A DNA stretch of 12,797 nucleotides from Methanoregulaceae archaeon. GTDB taxonomy: Archaea > Halobacteriota > Methanomicrobia > Methanomicrobiales > Methanospirillaceae. Location: assembly GCA_028679325.1 (NCBI GenBank), contig JAJRBS010000206.1:1-12797 (forward strand). Reading direction: 5' to 3'. The position numbers and the translations under genes are program-made. How positions within the stretch are numbered: position 1 is the first letter of the stretch; each line of letters opens with the position of its first letter. The notes under the pieces were generated by a model that saw only the letters and a list, made by a program, of their open reading frames with translations, had not been told where the DNA came from and ran no database searches. Shown here in pieces: positions 5,888 to 12,569 of this stretch.

Positions 5888-7344
5888 AAGAACTCCGGGT
5901 CCGGATCTTCCGTTTCAATCCGGAGGCTGAAGATCACCCGCATTATCAGCACTACCAGGTCAGGGCGAACGATGGTGCCCGGGTGCTTCACGTCCTTCAG
6001 GCCATCTCTGACGAGATGGATCCCACCCTTTCATTCCGTTACTGCTGCGGATCCGGCCAGTGCGGCAGTTGTGCGGTCAGAGTAAACGGGCAGGCAGTCC
6101 TGGCCTGCATGGAAGAGGCGAAGGATAGCATGACCGTTGAGCCGCTGGAGCTCCCGGTCATACGGGATCTTGTGGTACACATGGAGCCCTACCTCGAGGC
6201 CATCGCCTCCCTGATTCCAACAGGCGAGTTCCGCATGCCCACGCATGAAGAAGTTGAGGCCATGAAACCGCTCCGGAGCTGTATCGAATGCCTGGCCTGT
6301 GTTTCCGTCTGCCCGGCGCTGAAGGTTACCAAATTCGCAGGTCCGACCGTCATGCGCGAAGACATGCGTCTCGCCATCGATCCCCGTGACCATGAGGACA
6401 GGGTAACCGCATCAGTTGCGGATGGCCTCTTTACGTGTACTTCCTGCCAGGCATGCTGGAAGACCTGCCCGAAGGATATCCAGATCCCTGGCAAGGCCAT
6501 CGAGAAGCTCCGGGCCCTTGCCAACAGGGAAGGGCTCACTCTTCCCCGCCACCAGGAAGTGGCGAAACTGATCCAGGACACGGGGCGAAGCGTGACCAGG
6601 ACAGAACCAACCCTCATGGAACAGGTCCCCGAGGTCATAGAGCCACGGGGTGAAGTAAAGGGTACCGTGGGATTCTTTGTCGGGTGCATGTACAACCAGC
6701 GTCTCCCCAAATCCGCCCTGGACGCCCTTGAGGTGCTGAAAAGGAACGGAATCAGGGTTATTATCCCCCGGGAACAGGTGTGCTGTGGATCCCCCCTCAT
6801 CAGGACCGGGCAGGTTGATTTCCTGGACACTATCAAGAGCCGTAACATCAATTGTTTCACATTCCGGGGCCTGGATGTGGTCATGACCATGTGTGCCGGA
6901 TGCGGATCCACGCTCAAGCACGATTACACGACGCCCTTCCGGATCATGGACATAACCGAGGTCCTGACACGGTTCGGTATCGAACAGCCTGCACCCCTGG
7001 CCATCAAGGCAACCTACCATGACCCCTGTCACCTGCTCAGGGGGCAAGGCATCCGTGACCAGCCGCGTGAATTGATCACGAAGGTTGTTGACCTGGTCGA
7101 GATGCCGGCGATCTGTTGCGGGTCCGGCGGAGGCGTCAAATCGGGAAACCCGGCTGAAGCAGATGCTCTGGGAGAGCTCAGAAGAGCAGAGATAGAAAAA
7201 ACCGGAGCTGAGGTGGTAATAACTTCCTGCCCCTTCTGTGAATACCACATCGCACCCCACACCGACAAACCAGTGAAAAACATCTGCACCATCCTCCTCG
7301 AAGGTTATGCAGAGAAAGACAGGAAAGAAAGACCCCCGGCGTAA
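5884..7344 (+). CDS. tfrB: Thiol:fumarate reductase (CoM/CoB), iron-sulfur subunit B
   Basis: TfrB carries electrons from the thiol site to TfrA. The 486-aa product has three parts. The N-terminus has a plant-type 2Fe-2S site: C55, C60, C63 and C75. Two 4Fe-4S motifs follow: C133-C136-C139-C143-P and C185-C188-C191-C195-P. The C-terminal half has two CCG domains: C268-x31-CC(300-301)G-x35-C337-x2-C340, and C382-x28-CC(411-412)G-x36-C449-x2-C452. These are the motifs that bind the non-cubane clusters at the heterodisulfide site of HdrB. The layout is an SdhB-like part joined to an HdrB-like part, as known for methanogen TfrB. ATG 5884 overlaps the tfrA stop (ATGA). T-rich sequence follows the stop. 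Confidence 0.93.
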   Translation: MKELRVRIFRFNPEAEDHPHYQHYQVRANDGARVLHVLQAISDEMDPTLSFRYCCGSGQCGSCAVRVNGQAVLACMEEAKDSMTVEPLELPVIRDLVVHMEPYLEAIASLIPTGEFRMPTHEEVEAMKPLRSCIECLACVSVCPALKVTKFAGPTVMREDMRLAIDPRDHEDRVTASVADGLFTCTSCQACWKTCPKDIQIPGKAIEKLRALANREGLTLPRHQEVAKLIQDTGRSVTRTEPTLMEQVPEVIEPRGEVKGTVGFFVGCMYNQRLPKSALDALEVLKRNGIRVIIPREQVCCGSPLIRTGQVDFLDTIKSRNINCFTFRGLDVVMTMCAGCGSTLKHDYTTPFRIMDITEVLTRFGIEQPAPLAIKATYHDPCHLLRGQGIRDQPRELITKVVDLVEMPAICCGSGGGVKSGNPAEADALGELRRAEIEKTGAEVVITSCPFCEYHIAPHTDKPVKNICTILLEGYAEKDRKERPPA

Positions 7345-7361
7345 GCCGATTGCCGGATTAT

Positions 7362-7394
7362 TCTTCCCTTTTTCTTATTTCTGACCCTTATTTT
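7362..7394 (+). terminator. T-rich terminator region after tfrAB
   Basis: Repeated short T runs (for example 7369-7373 and 7391-7394) lie 18-50 nt after the tfrB stop. No strong hairpin was seen. This fits oligo-T termination in Euryarchaeota. The remaining gap up to 7448 shows nothing else. Confidence 0.4.
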
Positions 7395-7448
7395 GGGATT
7401 CTCCCTGCATCGGACTAATTCTTGCCATTGACCGGGGAACTGCCTGGT

Positions 7449-8003
7449 TCATACCATTCCCGCAAGGGAAAGGGCAATACAGACTCCCGGGGGTATGAGG
7501 AGATTGTCGTCAAGGGGCGAGAAGAGCTCGATCATACCTGCCACGACCACAGAAAGGGCCGCTGTTGAGAGGGGAACAAAGAAGGCAAGAACCACGAATG
7601 TTACTGCCATTCCGCCGAGAGTCCCCTCTGCTGTTTTATGATTAAAGATCCGGTGACGACCAAAATGAGAGCCGATGAGAGATGCCAGCCCATCAAGTAT
7701 CGAGAAGGTTACGATGGCAGGAACCACGACCTCTTTGGGAAAAAGCGCAACGCAGAACAGGCAGCTGATAGCAAAGAAGAGTGCTCCTTTTCCGGGAAGT
7801 TCCCCTTTCCTCTCAAACCGCTCGACCATGAGAGAGATGACGGGTACGCGATAGCCCCGAAGGATTGCATCCGTGAAGATAAGCCCGATGAGTGTTCCGA
7901 CCATCAGAACTGTAAGGGCAGTAGCCTTATCTGTGAAAAAAATCAGAGCAGCGATGGCCAGCCCGAAACCGATATGAAAGATCTTCCTGTACAACTCCCG
8001 CAT
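7449..8003 (-). CDS. Dolichol/polyprenol kinase-like integral membrane protein (SEC59/DGK1 family)
   Basis: The 184-aa protein is mostly hydrophobic, with about six predicted membrane segments (roughly 10-24, 28-46, 72-88, 92-110, 130-148, 150-170). Conserved family elements are G-E-L-P-G-K-G-A-L-F-F (67-77), DGLASLIGSHFGRHRI (104-119) with following H-K-T-A-E-G-T-L-G-G, and the late E-x-x-x-P-L-D-D-N-L-L-I-P (159-171). SEC59, VTE5 and DGK1 are CTP-dependent kinases acting on dolichol, phytol or diacylglycerol. The archaeal substrate is unknown; a polyprenol for glycan carriers or an isoprenoid lipid precursor is plausible. The start at 8003 is supported by a TATA box at 8026-8034 at leaderless spacing. 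The short length is normal for archaeal members. Confidence 0.75.
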   Translation of the reverse strand: MRELYRKIFHIGFGLAIAALIFFTDKATALTVLMVGTLIGLIFTDAILRGYRVPVISLMVERFERKGELPGKGALFFAISCLFCVALFPKEVVVPAIVTFSILDGLASLIGSHFGRHRIFNHKTAEGTLGGMAVTFVVLAFFVPLSTAALSVVVAGMIELFSPLDDNLLIPPGVCIALSLAGMV

Positions 8004-8025
8004 TCAGAAAATCTTGGCCGTATCT

Positions 8026-8034
8026 GCTATAAGC
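8026..8034 (-). promoter_or_regulatory. TATA box of the polyprenol kinase-like gene
   Basis: GCTTATAGC on the minus strand is centred 27 nt from the ATG at 8003. No ribosome-binding site is evident, so the transcript is probably leaderless. Confidence 0.5.
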
Positions 8035-8067
8035 AAACGATCTTTTGGAAAAGCGAAAGAGTGCCAA

Positions 8068-8075
8068 CCTATAAC
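8068..8075 (+). promoter_or_regulatory. TATA-like element of the methyltransferase gene
   Basis: CCTATAAC is centred about 37 nt before the ATG at 8109, predicting a leader of about 10 nt that would include an AAAGG stretch (8098-8102). The match is moderate. Confidence 0.35.
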
Positions 8076-8108
8076 CAGAAATAACTCATGATCCTGTAAA
8101 GGCAGAAG

Positions 8109-9320
8109 ATGAGCGATGCGCTGCCCCTTTGGATTTCGGAAATTCCGGGAGCGAATATTGATTCAATCGCGGCTGGAGATTACCGGATACCACGGATCTC
8201 CACCGAGCTCTGGAGTTCCCGGCAGCGGATGGGATCTTCTCTCCAGGAGATCTCTTATCGTGCCTGTTTCAAGCCTCACCTCCCACGATTCTTCATTTCT
8301 GCGCTAACACGGCAGGGAGATTACGTTTACGATCCTTTTTCCGGAAGGGGAACAACGGTCATCGAGGCGGGGCTCCTCGGAAGAAGGATCATGGCCAATG
8401 ATGTCAATCCTCTCTCTCTTATCCTTACCAGGCCGCGTTTCTTCCCTCCGTCGATGACCGACATCGAGGATCGACTATTAACGATTGATTTCACTTTTTC
8501 CCGGGAAACCGGCATCGATCTTTCCATGTTTTACCATCCCGATACAGAAGCGGAGATTACGTCGCTCCGCTCATACCTCAAGGGAAGAAAAAACAAGGGA
8601 GAGGAAGATGACATTGATGCCTGGATCCGTATGGTAGCCACGAACCGGTTGACCGGGCATTCATGTGGTTTTTTTTCCGTTTACACCCTCCCCCCCAACC
8701 AGGCAGTACCTCCCGAACGGCAAATAGCCATCAACCGGAAACGAGACCAGAGGCCTGAATATCGGGACGTCCGGAGTCTGATCCTGAAAAAGTCAGGTTC
8801 ACTTCTGAGAGGCATCACCAGAGAGGAGAAAGAGACTCTACGGGAGGCAGGAGAGTGTGGTCTGTTTCTGACCTGCCATGCAGGACAGACACCCCGGATT
8901 CCTGACTGTTCGATAGCCCTTACCGTAACATCACCTCCGTTTCTTGACACTGTTCAGTATGCACAGGACAACTGGCTCCGTTGCTGGTTCAATGACATCG
9001 ATGCTTCGGTGGTCGAGCGGGGGCTTACGGTCACTCGTTCTCTTGAGAGGTGGTGCGAGGTCATGGGTGCAACACTACGGGAGCTCCACCGTGTTACGAA
9101 TGACGGGGGCCATGTGGCTTTTGAAGTTGGTGAAGTCCGGCGGGGAAGTCTTCATCTTGACGAACATATCATCCCCCTGGGAGGAAATGCCGGCTTTACG
9201 CCGGTCTGTATCCTTTTGAACCAGCAGCGGTTCACCAAGACCTCGCACATCTGGGGGATTAGCAACAACGATGGGGGCACGAATACCAACCGGATCGCAA
9301 TCTTCAGAAAAGATGAATGA
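8109..9320 (+). CDS. Putative DNA methyltransferase (amino-methyltransferase type, orphan)
   Basis: The 403-aa protein has the S-adenosylmethionine motif YDPFSGRGTTVIEAG (74-88), followed by motif II-like N-D-V-N-P-L (98-102), and the catalytic motif T-S-P-P-F at 274-278. A TSPP catalytic motif is typical of N4-cytosine and some N6-adenine DNA methyltransferases. Motif I comes before motif IV, with a long intervening region (about 105-270) that could hold target recognition; in the common DPFxGxGTT/TSPP enzymes the order is reversed. No restriction endonuclease, specificity subunit or mobile-element gene lies nearby, so it looks like an orphan. An RNA substrate cannot be excluded. The gene ends 1 nt from the convergent Grx-TrxR gene. 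The open frame is intact despite a T8 and a C7 run (about 8669-8696). Confidence 0.72.
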   Translation: MSDALPLWISEIPGANIDSIAAGDYRIPRISTELWSSRQRMGSSLQEISYRACFKPHLPRFFISALTRQGDYVYDPFSGRGTTVIEAGLLGRRIMANDVNPLSLILTRPRFFPPSMTDIEDRLLTIDFTFSRETGIDLSMFYHPDTEAEITSLRSYLKGRKNKGEEDDIDAWIRMVATNRLTGHSCGFFSVYTLPPNQAVPPERQIAINRKRDQRPEYRDVRSLILKKSGSLLRGITREEKETLREAGECGLFLTCHAGQTPRIPDCSIALTVTSPPFLDTVQYAQDNWLRCWFNDIDASVVERGLTVTRSLERWCEVMGATLRELHRVTNDGGHVAFEVGEVRRGSLHLDEHIIPLGGNAGFTPVCILLNQQRFTKTSHIWGISNNDGGTNTNRIAIFRKDE

Positions 9321-9321
9321 A

Positions 9322-10470
9322 TTACCCTGTCAGATACTCGTGCGCTGACAGGGCTGCCTTTGCCCCTTCTCCGGCCGCGGTAATGATCTGTTTGGTCTTG
9401 ATATTGGTCACGTCTCCTGCGGCAAATATTCCAGGAACGCTGGTCTTGCAATCGATATCGATGATGACTTCCTTATCATCATTCATATTCACGAGTCCCT
9501 CAAGGAAGTCAGTGTTGGGAATCCACCCGATCTGAAGAAATACTCCGTCAAGAACCAGATCGGTCTCTTTCCCGGATGATCGGTCCTTGATGGTTATGCC
9601 AGTCAGGACATTATTTCCCTGCAGTTTTGAGATGGTGGCATTCATATGGGTGATAATATTCTTGACTGATTCGTAGCGCTTTGTATAGCTCTCATCACAT
9701 TTGAGGGTGCTCCGGACGATCAGGTGCACCTCCTTCGCGATCCTGCTCATTTCGAGGGCAGTCTGGAGAGCTGAGTTCCCAGCCCCGACCACCGCCACAA
9801 TTTTGTCCCTGAAGAGAGGGCCGTCACACGTTGCGCAGACTGACAAACCCCGTCCCAGGTAACGGCCCTCGCCCTCGATACCGAGCGATTTCGGGTGCTT
9901 GCCCTGGGCAAGGATGACCGATCGTGCCCGGATACCCAGCCCGGTAAACGTGTTGGCCAGAAAATCATTACCGGTGCGGTCCAGGGTCAACACCCGGTCA
10001 AGTTCGAGTCGTATGTTGTTCTCCCGGGCCTGCTCCTCGAATTTGCGCATCAGATCATCGCCGGTGACCATTCTGTAGCCCATGTAATTCTCGATTGCCC
10101 AGGATTCAATAGCCTGCCCTCCGATATTTTCGCTCACGATAACCGTCTTCAGCATTTTACGGGCACAATAGACCCCTGCGGTGAGCCCGGCCGGCCCGGC
10201 ACCAATGATGAGAACATCATACAGATCTCCCCCATCTTCTTTTCCGAAGAGCTCGGTTAGTCTCCGGACATCGAAACCGACAATCACCTCGTCATCGACC
10301 GTCACAACCGGAACCCCGTACTGGCCGGACACCTCGATCATCTTCTTGGCCTGTTCCTTATCGGTCCCAACATCGAATGACATATACTTGACGCCCTGCC
10401 GGTCGAGAAACGCTTTGACCATCCGGCAGTACGGGCAGTTTTGGGTGGAGTACACGGTCACCTTGGGCAT
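9322..10470 (-). CDS. trxB: Glutaredoxin-thioredoxin reductase fusion flavoprotein
   Basis: The 382-aa protein joins two modules. Residues 1-77 form a glutaredoxin/NrdH-like domain with active site C12-P-Y-C15 and the late G-V-P-V-V motif (52-56). Residues 83-382 are a low-molecular-weight thioredoxin reductase: FAD loop GAGPAG (90-95), redox site C212-A-T-C215-D-G-P, pyridine-nucleotide loop GAGNSA (229-234) and the second FAD site G-I-F-A-A-G-D-V (347-354). The usual NADPH signature H-R-R-x-x-x-R after that loop is replaced by V-R-S at about 252-254, so the electron donor may not be NADPH. The likely role is reduction of protein disulfides through its own glutaredoxin arm. It lies just downstream of rubrerythrin on the same strand but has its own TATA box at 10493-10503. 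Confidence 0.88.
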   Translation of the reverse strand: MPKVTVYSTQNCPYCRMVKAFLDRQGVKYMSFDVGTDKEQAKKMIEVSGQYGVPVVTVDDEVIVGFDVRRLTELFGKEDGGDLYDVLIIGAGPAGLTAGVYCARKMLKTVIVSENIGGQAIESWAIENYMGYRMVTGDDLMRKFEEQARENNIRLELDRVLTLDRTGNDFLANTFTGLGIRARSVILAQGKHPKSLGIEGEGRYLGRGLSVCATCDGPLFRDKIVAVVGAGNSALQTALEMSRIAKEVHLIVRSTLKCDESYTKRYESVKNIITHMNATISKLQGNNVLTGITIKDRSSGKETDLVLDGVFLQIGWIPNTDFLEGLVNMNDDKEVIIDIDCKTSVPGIFAAGDVTNIKTKQIITAAGEGAKAALSAHEYLTG

Positions 10471-10492
10471 GCGATCTGGATTACCCCTGACC

Positions 10493-10503
10493 GGTTATAA
10501 AAG
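10493..10503 (-). promoter_or_regulatory. TATA box of the Grx-TrxR fusion gene
   Basis: CTTTTATAACC on the minus strand is a strong TATA match centred about 28 nt from the ATG at 10470. It predicts a leaderless mRNA and means the fusion gene need not depend on rubrerythrin transcription. Confidence 0.6.
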
Positions 10504-10525
10504 TGTAGGGAATGGAAGACGAGAA

Positions 10526-11026
10526 TTATGAGACTTCACGGAAGACTTTCCTGACCGCCTGGCAGATCGGGCACTTATCAGGAGTCTGGCCGAGGAAGAT
10601 GTTCCCGCATACAGGACACAGCCAGACCGTGCGGTTGGACATATCCATCTTATTGTTCAGGGCATTCAACGCCTCCTTATAAAGGCCTGCATGCACCTCC
10701 TCGGCTTTCATGGCATAGGTGAAGACCAGGGCCATGTCAGTCCTCTTCTCTGCTTCGGCTTCTTTCAGGAATCCAGGATACATCATGGTGTATTCATGGG
10801 TTTCACCGGAAATGGAACCCTGGATATTCTCCTTCGTGGGTTTGATCATGCCCATGGCCTTGAGGAGTTTTTTCGCATGGACTGCTTCTGCCTCGGAGGC
10901 GGCCCTGAAGAGGCGGGCAATGTTTTTAAATCCATCGGATTCAGCCTGATCCGCGAAGGCGGAATATTTACGGTTTGCCTGAGACTCTCCGATATATGCT
11001 TCCTTTGCATTTTCGACTGTTGGCAT
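10526..11026 (-). CDS. rbr: Rubrerythrin (diiron peroxidase with rubredoxin domain)
   Basis: Rubrerythrin reduces hydrogen peroxide in the cytoplasm of anaerobes. With the start at 11026 the protein has 166 aa. All diiron ligands of the well-studied Desulfovibrio protein have counterparts: E14 (G-E-S-Q-A-N), E47 and H50 (E-A-V-H), E75 and E78 (GETHEYTMMYP), E109 and H112 (E-E-V-H). A C-terminal rubredoxin-like site follows with C137-P-V-C140 and C152-P-I-C155. I reject the longer start at 11089, because the extra 21 residues lie before the usual N-terminus (MPTVENAKEAYIGES). It precedes the Grx-TrxR fusion by 55 nt. A GATACCTT direct repeat (11044-11064) sits just upstream of the start. Confidence 0.93.
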   Translation of the reverse strand: MPTVENAKEAYIGESQANRKYSAFADQAESDGFKNIARLFRAASEAEAVHAKKLLKAMGMIKPTKENIQGSISGETHEYTMMYPGFLKEAEAEKRTDMALVFTYAMKAEEVHAGLYKEALNALNNKMDMSNRTVWLCPVCGNIFLGQTPDKCPICQAVRKVFREVS

Positions 11027-11043
11027 AGATCTCAGCTCTGGAA

Positions 11044-11064
11044 AAGGTATCACATCAAGGTATC
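11044..11064 (-). promoter_or_regulatory. Direct repeat upstream of rubrerythrin (candidate operator)
   Basis: GATACCTT occurs twice on the minus strand with a 13-nt period (11057-11064 and 11044-11051), starting 18 nt before the ATG. An A-rich stretch just beyond (11065-11070) may be the promoter core. This is where a redox regulator could act; the regulator is unknown. Confidence 0.35.
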
Positions 11065-11158
11065 TTTTTTGGCTATCGATTGCAGGCACAAAACAGCAAC
11101 CCTTTTCTGACCCGGAAGGTGATATTGGTGATATCGCGCCTTCTCCGGAAAAGATACG

Positions 11159-11824
11159 ATGAAACGAATGAAGGATGTGTCGGAGATAGACAGGCCCCGG
11201 GAAAAGATAAAAACCCGCGGGGCAACAACTCTCTCGAAGCAGGAGCTCATTGCCGCGATCCTCGGGAGCGGGAGCTCGGGAAGGGATGTCAGGGATCTGT
11301 CTCAGGAACTGGCGTTGATAGTTGATGAAAATTCAGGGAACGTGAACTATGAGGGTCTCTGTGCCGTCCGAGGTATGGGTCCAGCGAAGTCATCCCAGAT
11401 CATCGCCTGCCTGGAGCTTGGCAGGCGTCTGTATAAGAAAGACGAAAATACCGTAAAGATCTCCTCGCCTTCAGATATTCTTCCGCTGGTATCATATCTT
11501 GCAGGGAAGAAACAGGAGCATTTTGTCTGTATTACCCTCTCCGGGGCTCATGAAGTGATCTCGGTCCGGACGGTAACGGTCGGTCTCCTCAATCACAGCC
11601 TGGTCCACCCCCGCGAGGTTTTCGCCGAGGCCATCACCGACCGGGCAGCGGCCGTCATCTGCGTCCATAATCATCCTTCCGGAAGCCTTGAGCCGAGCAG
11701 CCAGGACATTGCCATAACCCGCCAGCTTGCGGAGGCGGGAAACGTCGTAGGGATCCGGCTCCTTGACCACCTCATCGTTGCCGGAACGAATTTTACTTCA
11801 ATGAAAGAAAAAGGACTCCTCTAG
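11159..11824 (+). CDS. radC: RadC-family JAB/MPN-domain protein
   Basis: The 221-aa protein begins with the RadC lead sequence R-P-R-E-K near residues 12-16, then S-K-Q-E-L and a helix-hairpin-helix-like stretch (L-C-A-V-R-G-M-G-P-A-K at 67-77). The C-terminal half is a JAB/MPN metalloprotease-like domain with Glu120 and the zinc motif H170-N-H172-P-S-G ... D183. All predicted zinc ligands are present. Despite the name, a DNA-repair role for RadC is doubtful in bacteria, and the biochemical activity is not established. Homologues often start at the position of the second ATG (11168, MKDVSEIDRPREK), which is equally possible. No clear ribosome-binding site precedes either. RadC is mainly bacterial, so transfer into this lineage is likely. 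The gene is convergent with the flavoprotein gene, 6 nt apart. Confidence 0.9.
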   Translation: MKRMKDVSEIDRPREKIKTRGATTLSKQELIAAILGSGSSGRDVRDLSQELALIVDENSGNVNYEGLCAVRGMGPAKSSQIIACLELGRRLYKKDENTVKISSPSDILPLVSYLAGKKQEHFVCITLSGAHEVISVRTVTVGLLNHSLVHPREVFAEAITDRAAAVICVHNHPSGSLEPSSQDIAITRQLAEAGNVVGIRLLDHLIVAGTNFTSMKEKGLL

Positions 11825-11830
11825 CCCTTT

Positions 11831-12421
11831 TCATTTGAGGAGCTCCCCCATCGCTCTGCCTTTCCGATATGCTTCTTCCAGGAGATCCGGCCTTCGTGAA
11901 AGGGCCTGGATTGTATCCATGTCCCGGATCAAGAGCTCGTCCCAGTACTTCACATCAATGATGTGGAAGAAAGCCTGGACGGTCAGTTTGGCGCCGTCAA
12001 AGACAAAGGGAACATTCATTCCCGAGATCCCCAGGTAAAGACCAAGACGCCTGTTCCGTTTTTCTTCAGGAACCAGGGGTTTTCCCCGGACATACTTTGC
12101 CATGAAAAAGACCTGGAACCTGTCCATAAATGACTTCAGCATTCCCGGGATCCCCATAGTCATGACCGGAGAAGCGACGATGATACCATCCAGTGTCCTG
12201 AATTTTTCATACAGGGGAGTGATATCGTCCCTCATGGCACATGTCTCCTCCTGACGACAATAAAAGATCTCGCGGCAGGACTTGAACCGTAGCGACGTTA
12301 CTTCGATCTTCTCCACCTCACATCCAGCATCCTTTATACCGCGAATGGCTTCGTCCAGCAGCTTTGCAGTATTCCCCTCAGGCAGAGGGCTGCCCAGGAG
12401 AGCGATCACTCTGGTACCCAT
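11831..12421 (-). CDS. NADPH-dependent FMN reductase / iron-sulfur flavoprotein relative with incomplete cluster motif
   Basis: The 196-aa protein has a flavodoxin-like fold. The FMN phosphate loop is GSPLPEGNT (10-18), followed by the family region A-S-P-V...G-I-P-G-x-L-K-S-F-M-D-R-F around residues 84-103. In iron-sulfur flavoproteins a compact C-x2-C-x2-C-x5-C motif binds a 4Fe-4S cluster. Here the spacing is exact but the second cysteine is isoleucine: C49, I52, C55, C61, then R-D-D. The protein may therefore lack a normal cluster. I chose ATG 12421 because a TATA box lies 28 nt upstream and the fold starts there; the open frame back to 12535 is otherwise unsupported. The gene neighbours redox genes, so a role in electron transfer or quinone/oxidant reduction is plausible; the substrate is unknown. 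Confidence 0.8.
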   Translation of the reverse strand: MGTRVIALLGSPLPEGNTAKLLDEAIRGIKDAGCEVEKIEVTSLRFKSCREIFYCRQEETCAMRDDITPLYEKFRTLDGIIVASPVMTMGIPGMLKSFMDRFQVFFMAKYVRGKPLVPEEKRNRRLGLYLGISGMNVPFVFDGAKLTVQAFFHIIDVKYWDELLIRDMDTIQALSRRPDLLEEAYRKGRAMGELLK

Positions 12422-12444
12422 GAAGCATAAGTCCATGGAAAAGA

Positions 12445-12453
12445 GCATATACC
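12445..12453 (-). promoter_or_regulatory. TATA box of the flavoprotein gene
   Basis: GGTATATGC on the minus strand is centred 28 nt before the ATG at 12421. It decides between the alternative starts and predicts a leaderless mRNA. Confidence 0.55.
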
Positions 12454-12455
12454 TT

Positions 12456-12474
12456 TTCAGACAGGCTTCAGACA
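12456..12474 (-). promoter_or_regulatory. TGTCTGAA direct repeat next to the flavoprotein promoter
   Basis: TGTCTGAA occurs twice on the minus strand (12467-12474 and 12456-12463) with an 11-nt period, ending 3 nt before the TATA element. One helical turn of spacing puts both copies on the same DNA face, as expected for a bound regulator. The regulator is unknown. Confidence 0.4.
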
Positions 12475-12496
12475 TGTTTCCGCGTATTATATGAGG

Positions 12497-12523
12497 TTTT
12501 TTTTCATTTCGCGGTGTTTTTTT
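12497..12523 (+). terminator. Twin oligo-T tracts in the gap before the zinc-ribbon gene
   Basis: Eight T residues (12497-12504) and seven T residues (12517-12523) lie on the plus strand. No plus-strand gene ends nearby, but radC has no obvious terminator of its own. The tracts could stop read-through before the zinc-ribbon promoter at 12541. They may also simply be AT-rich promoter surroundings. Confidence 0.3.
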
Positions 12524-12540
12524 GGGAAGAATCAAAAGTC

Positions 12541-12548
12541 ATATATAA
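12541..12548 (+). promoter_or_regulatory. TATA box of the zinc-ribbon gene
   Basis: ATATATAA is a strong TATA match centred 26 nt before TTG 12570 and 29 nt before GTG 12573, again a leaderless arrangement. Confidence 0.6.
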
Positions 12549-12569
12549 TCTCCCCGACCATATCTCCCC

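Noticed and set aside
7638..8084. Plus-strand open frame of 148 codons opposite the polyprenol kinase gene
   Set aside because: It is a charged, motif-free shadow of a clear membrane-protein gene on the other strand.
8669..8696. T8 and C7 runs in the methyltransferase gene as a phase-variation switch
   Set aside because: Comparable runs occur in conserved housekeeping genes here (C7 in aspartate kinase near 3952, G8 in tfrA near 5377), so the tracts are not special to this gene. Read data showing length variation would be needed.
11080..11325. Plus-strand open frame overlapping the start of radC, preceded by GGAAGGTGAT
   Set aside because: It is out of frame with RadC, has low-complexity basic content and no family features; the Shine-Dalgarno-like string is probably coincidental or regulatory.
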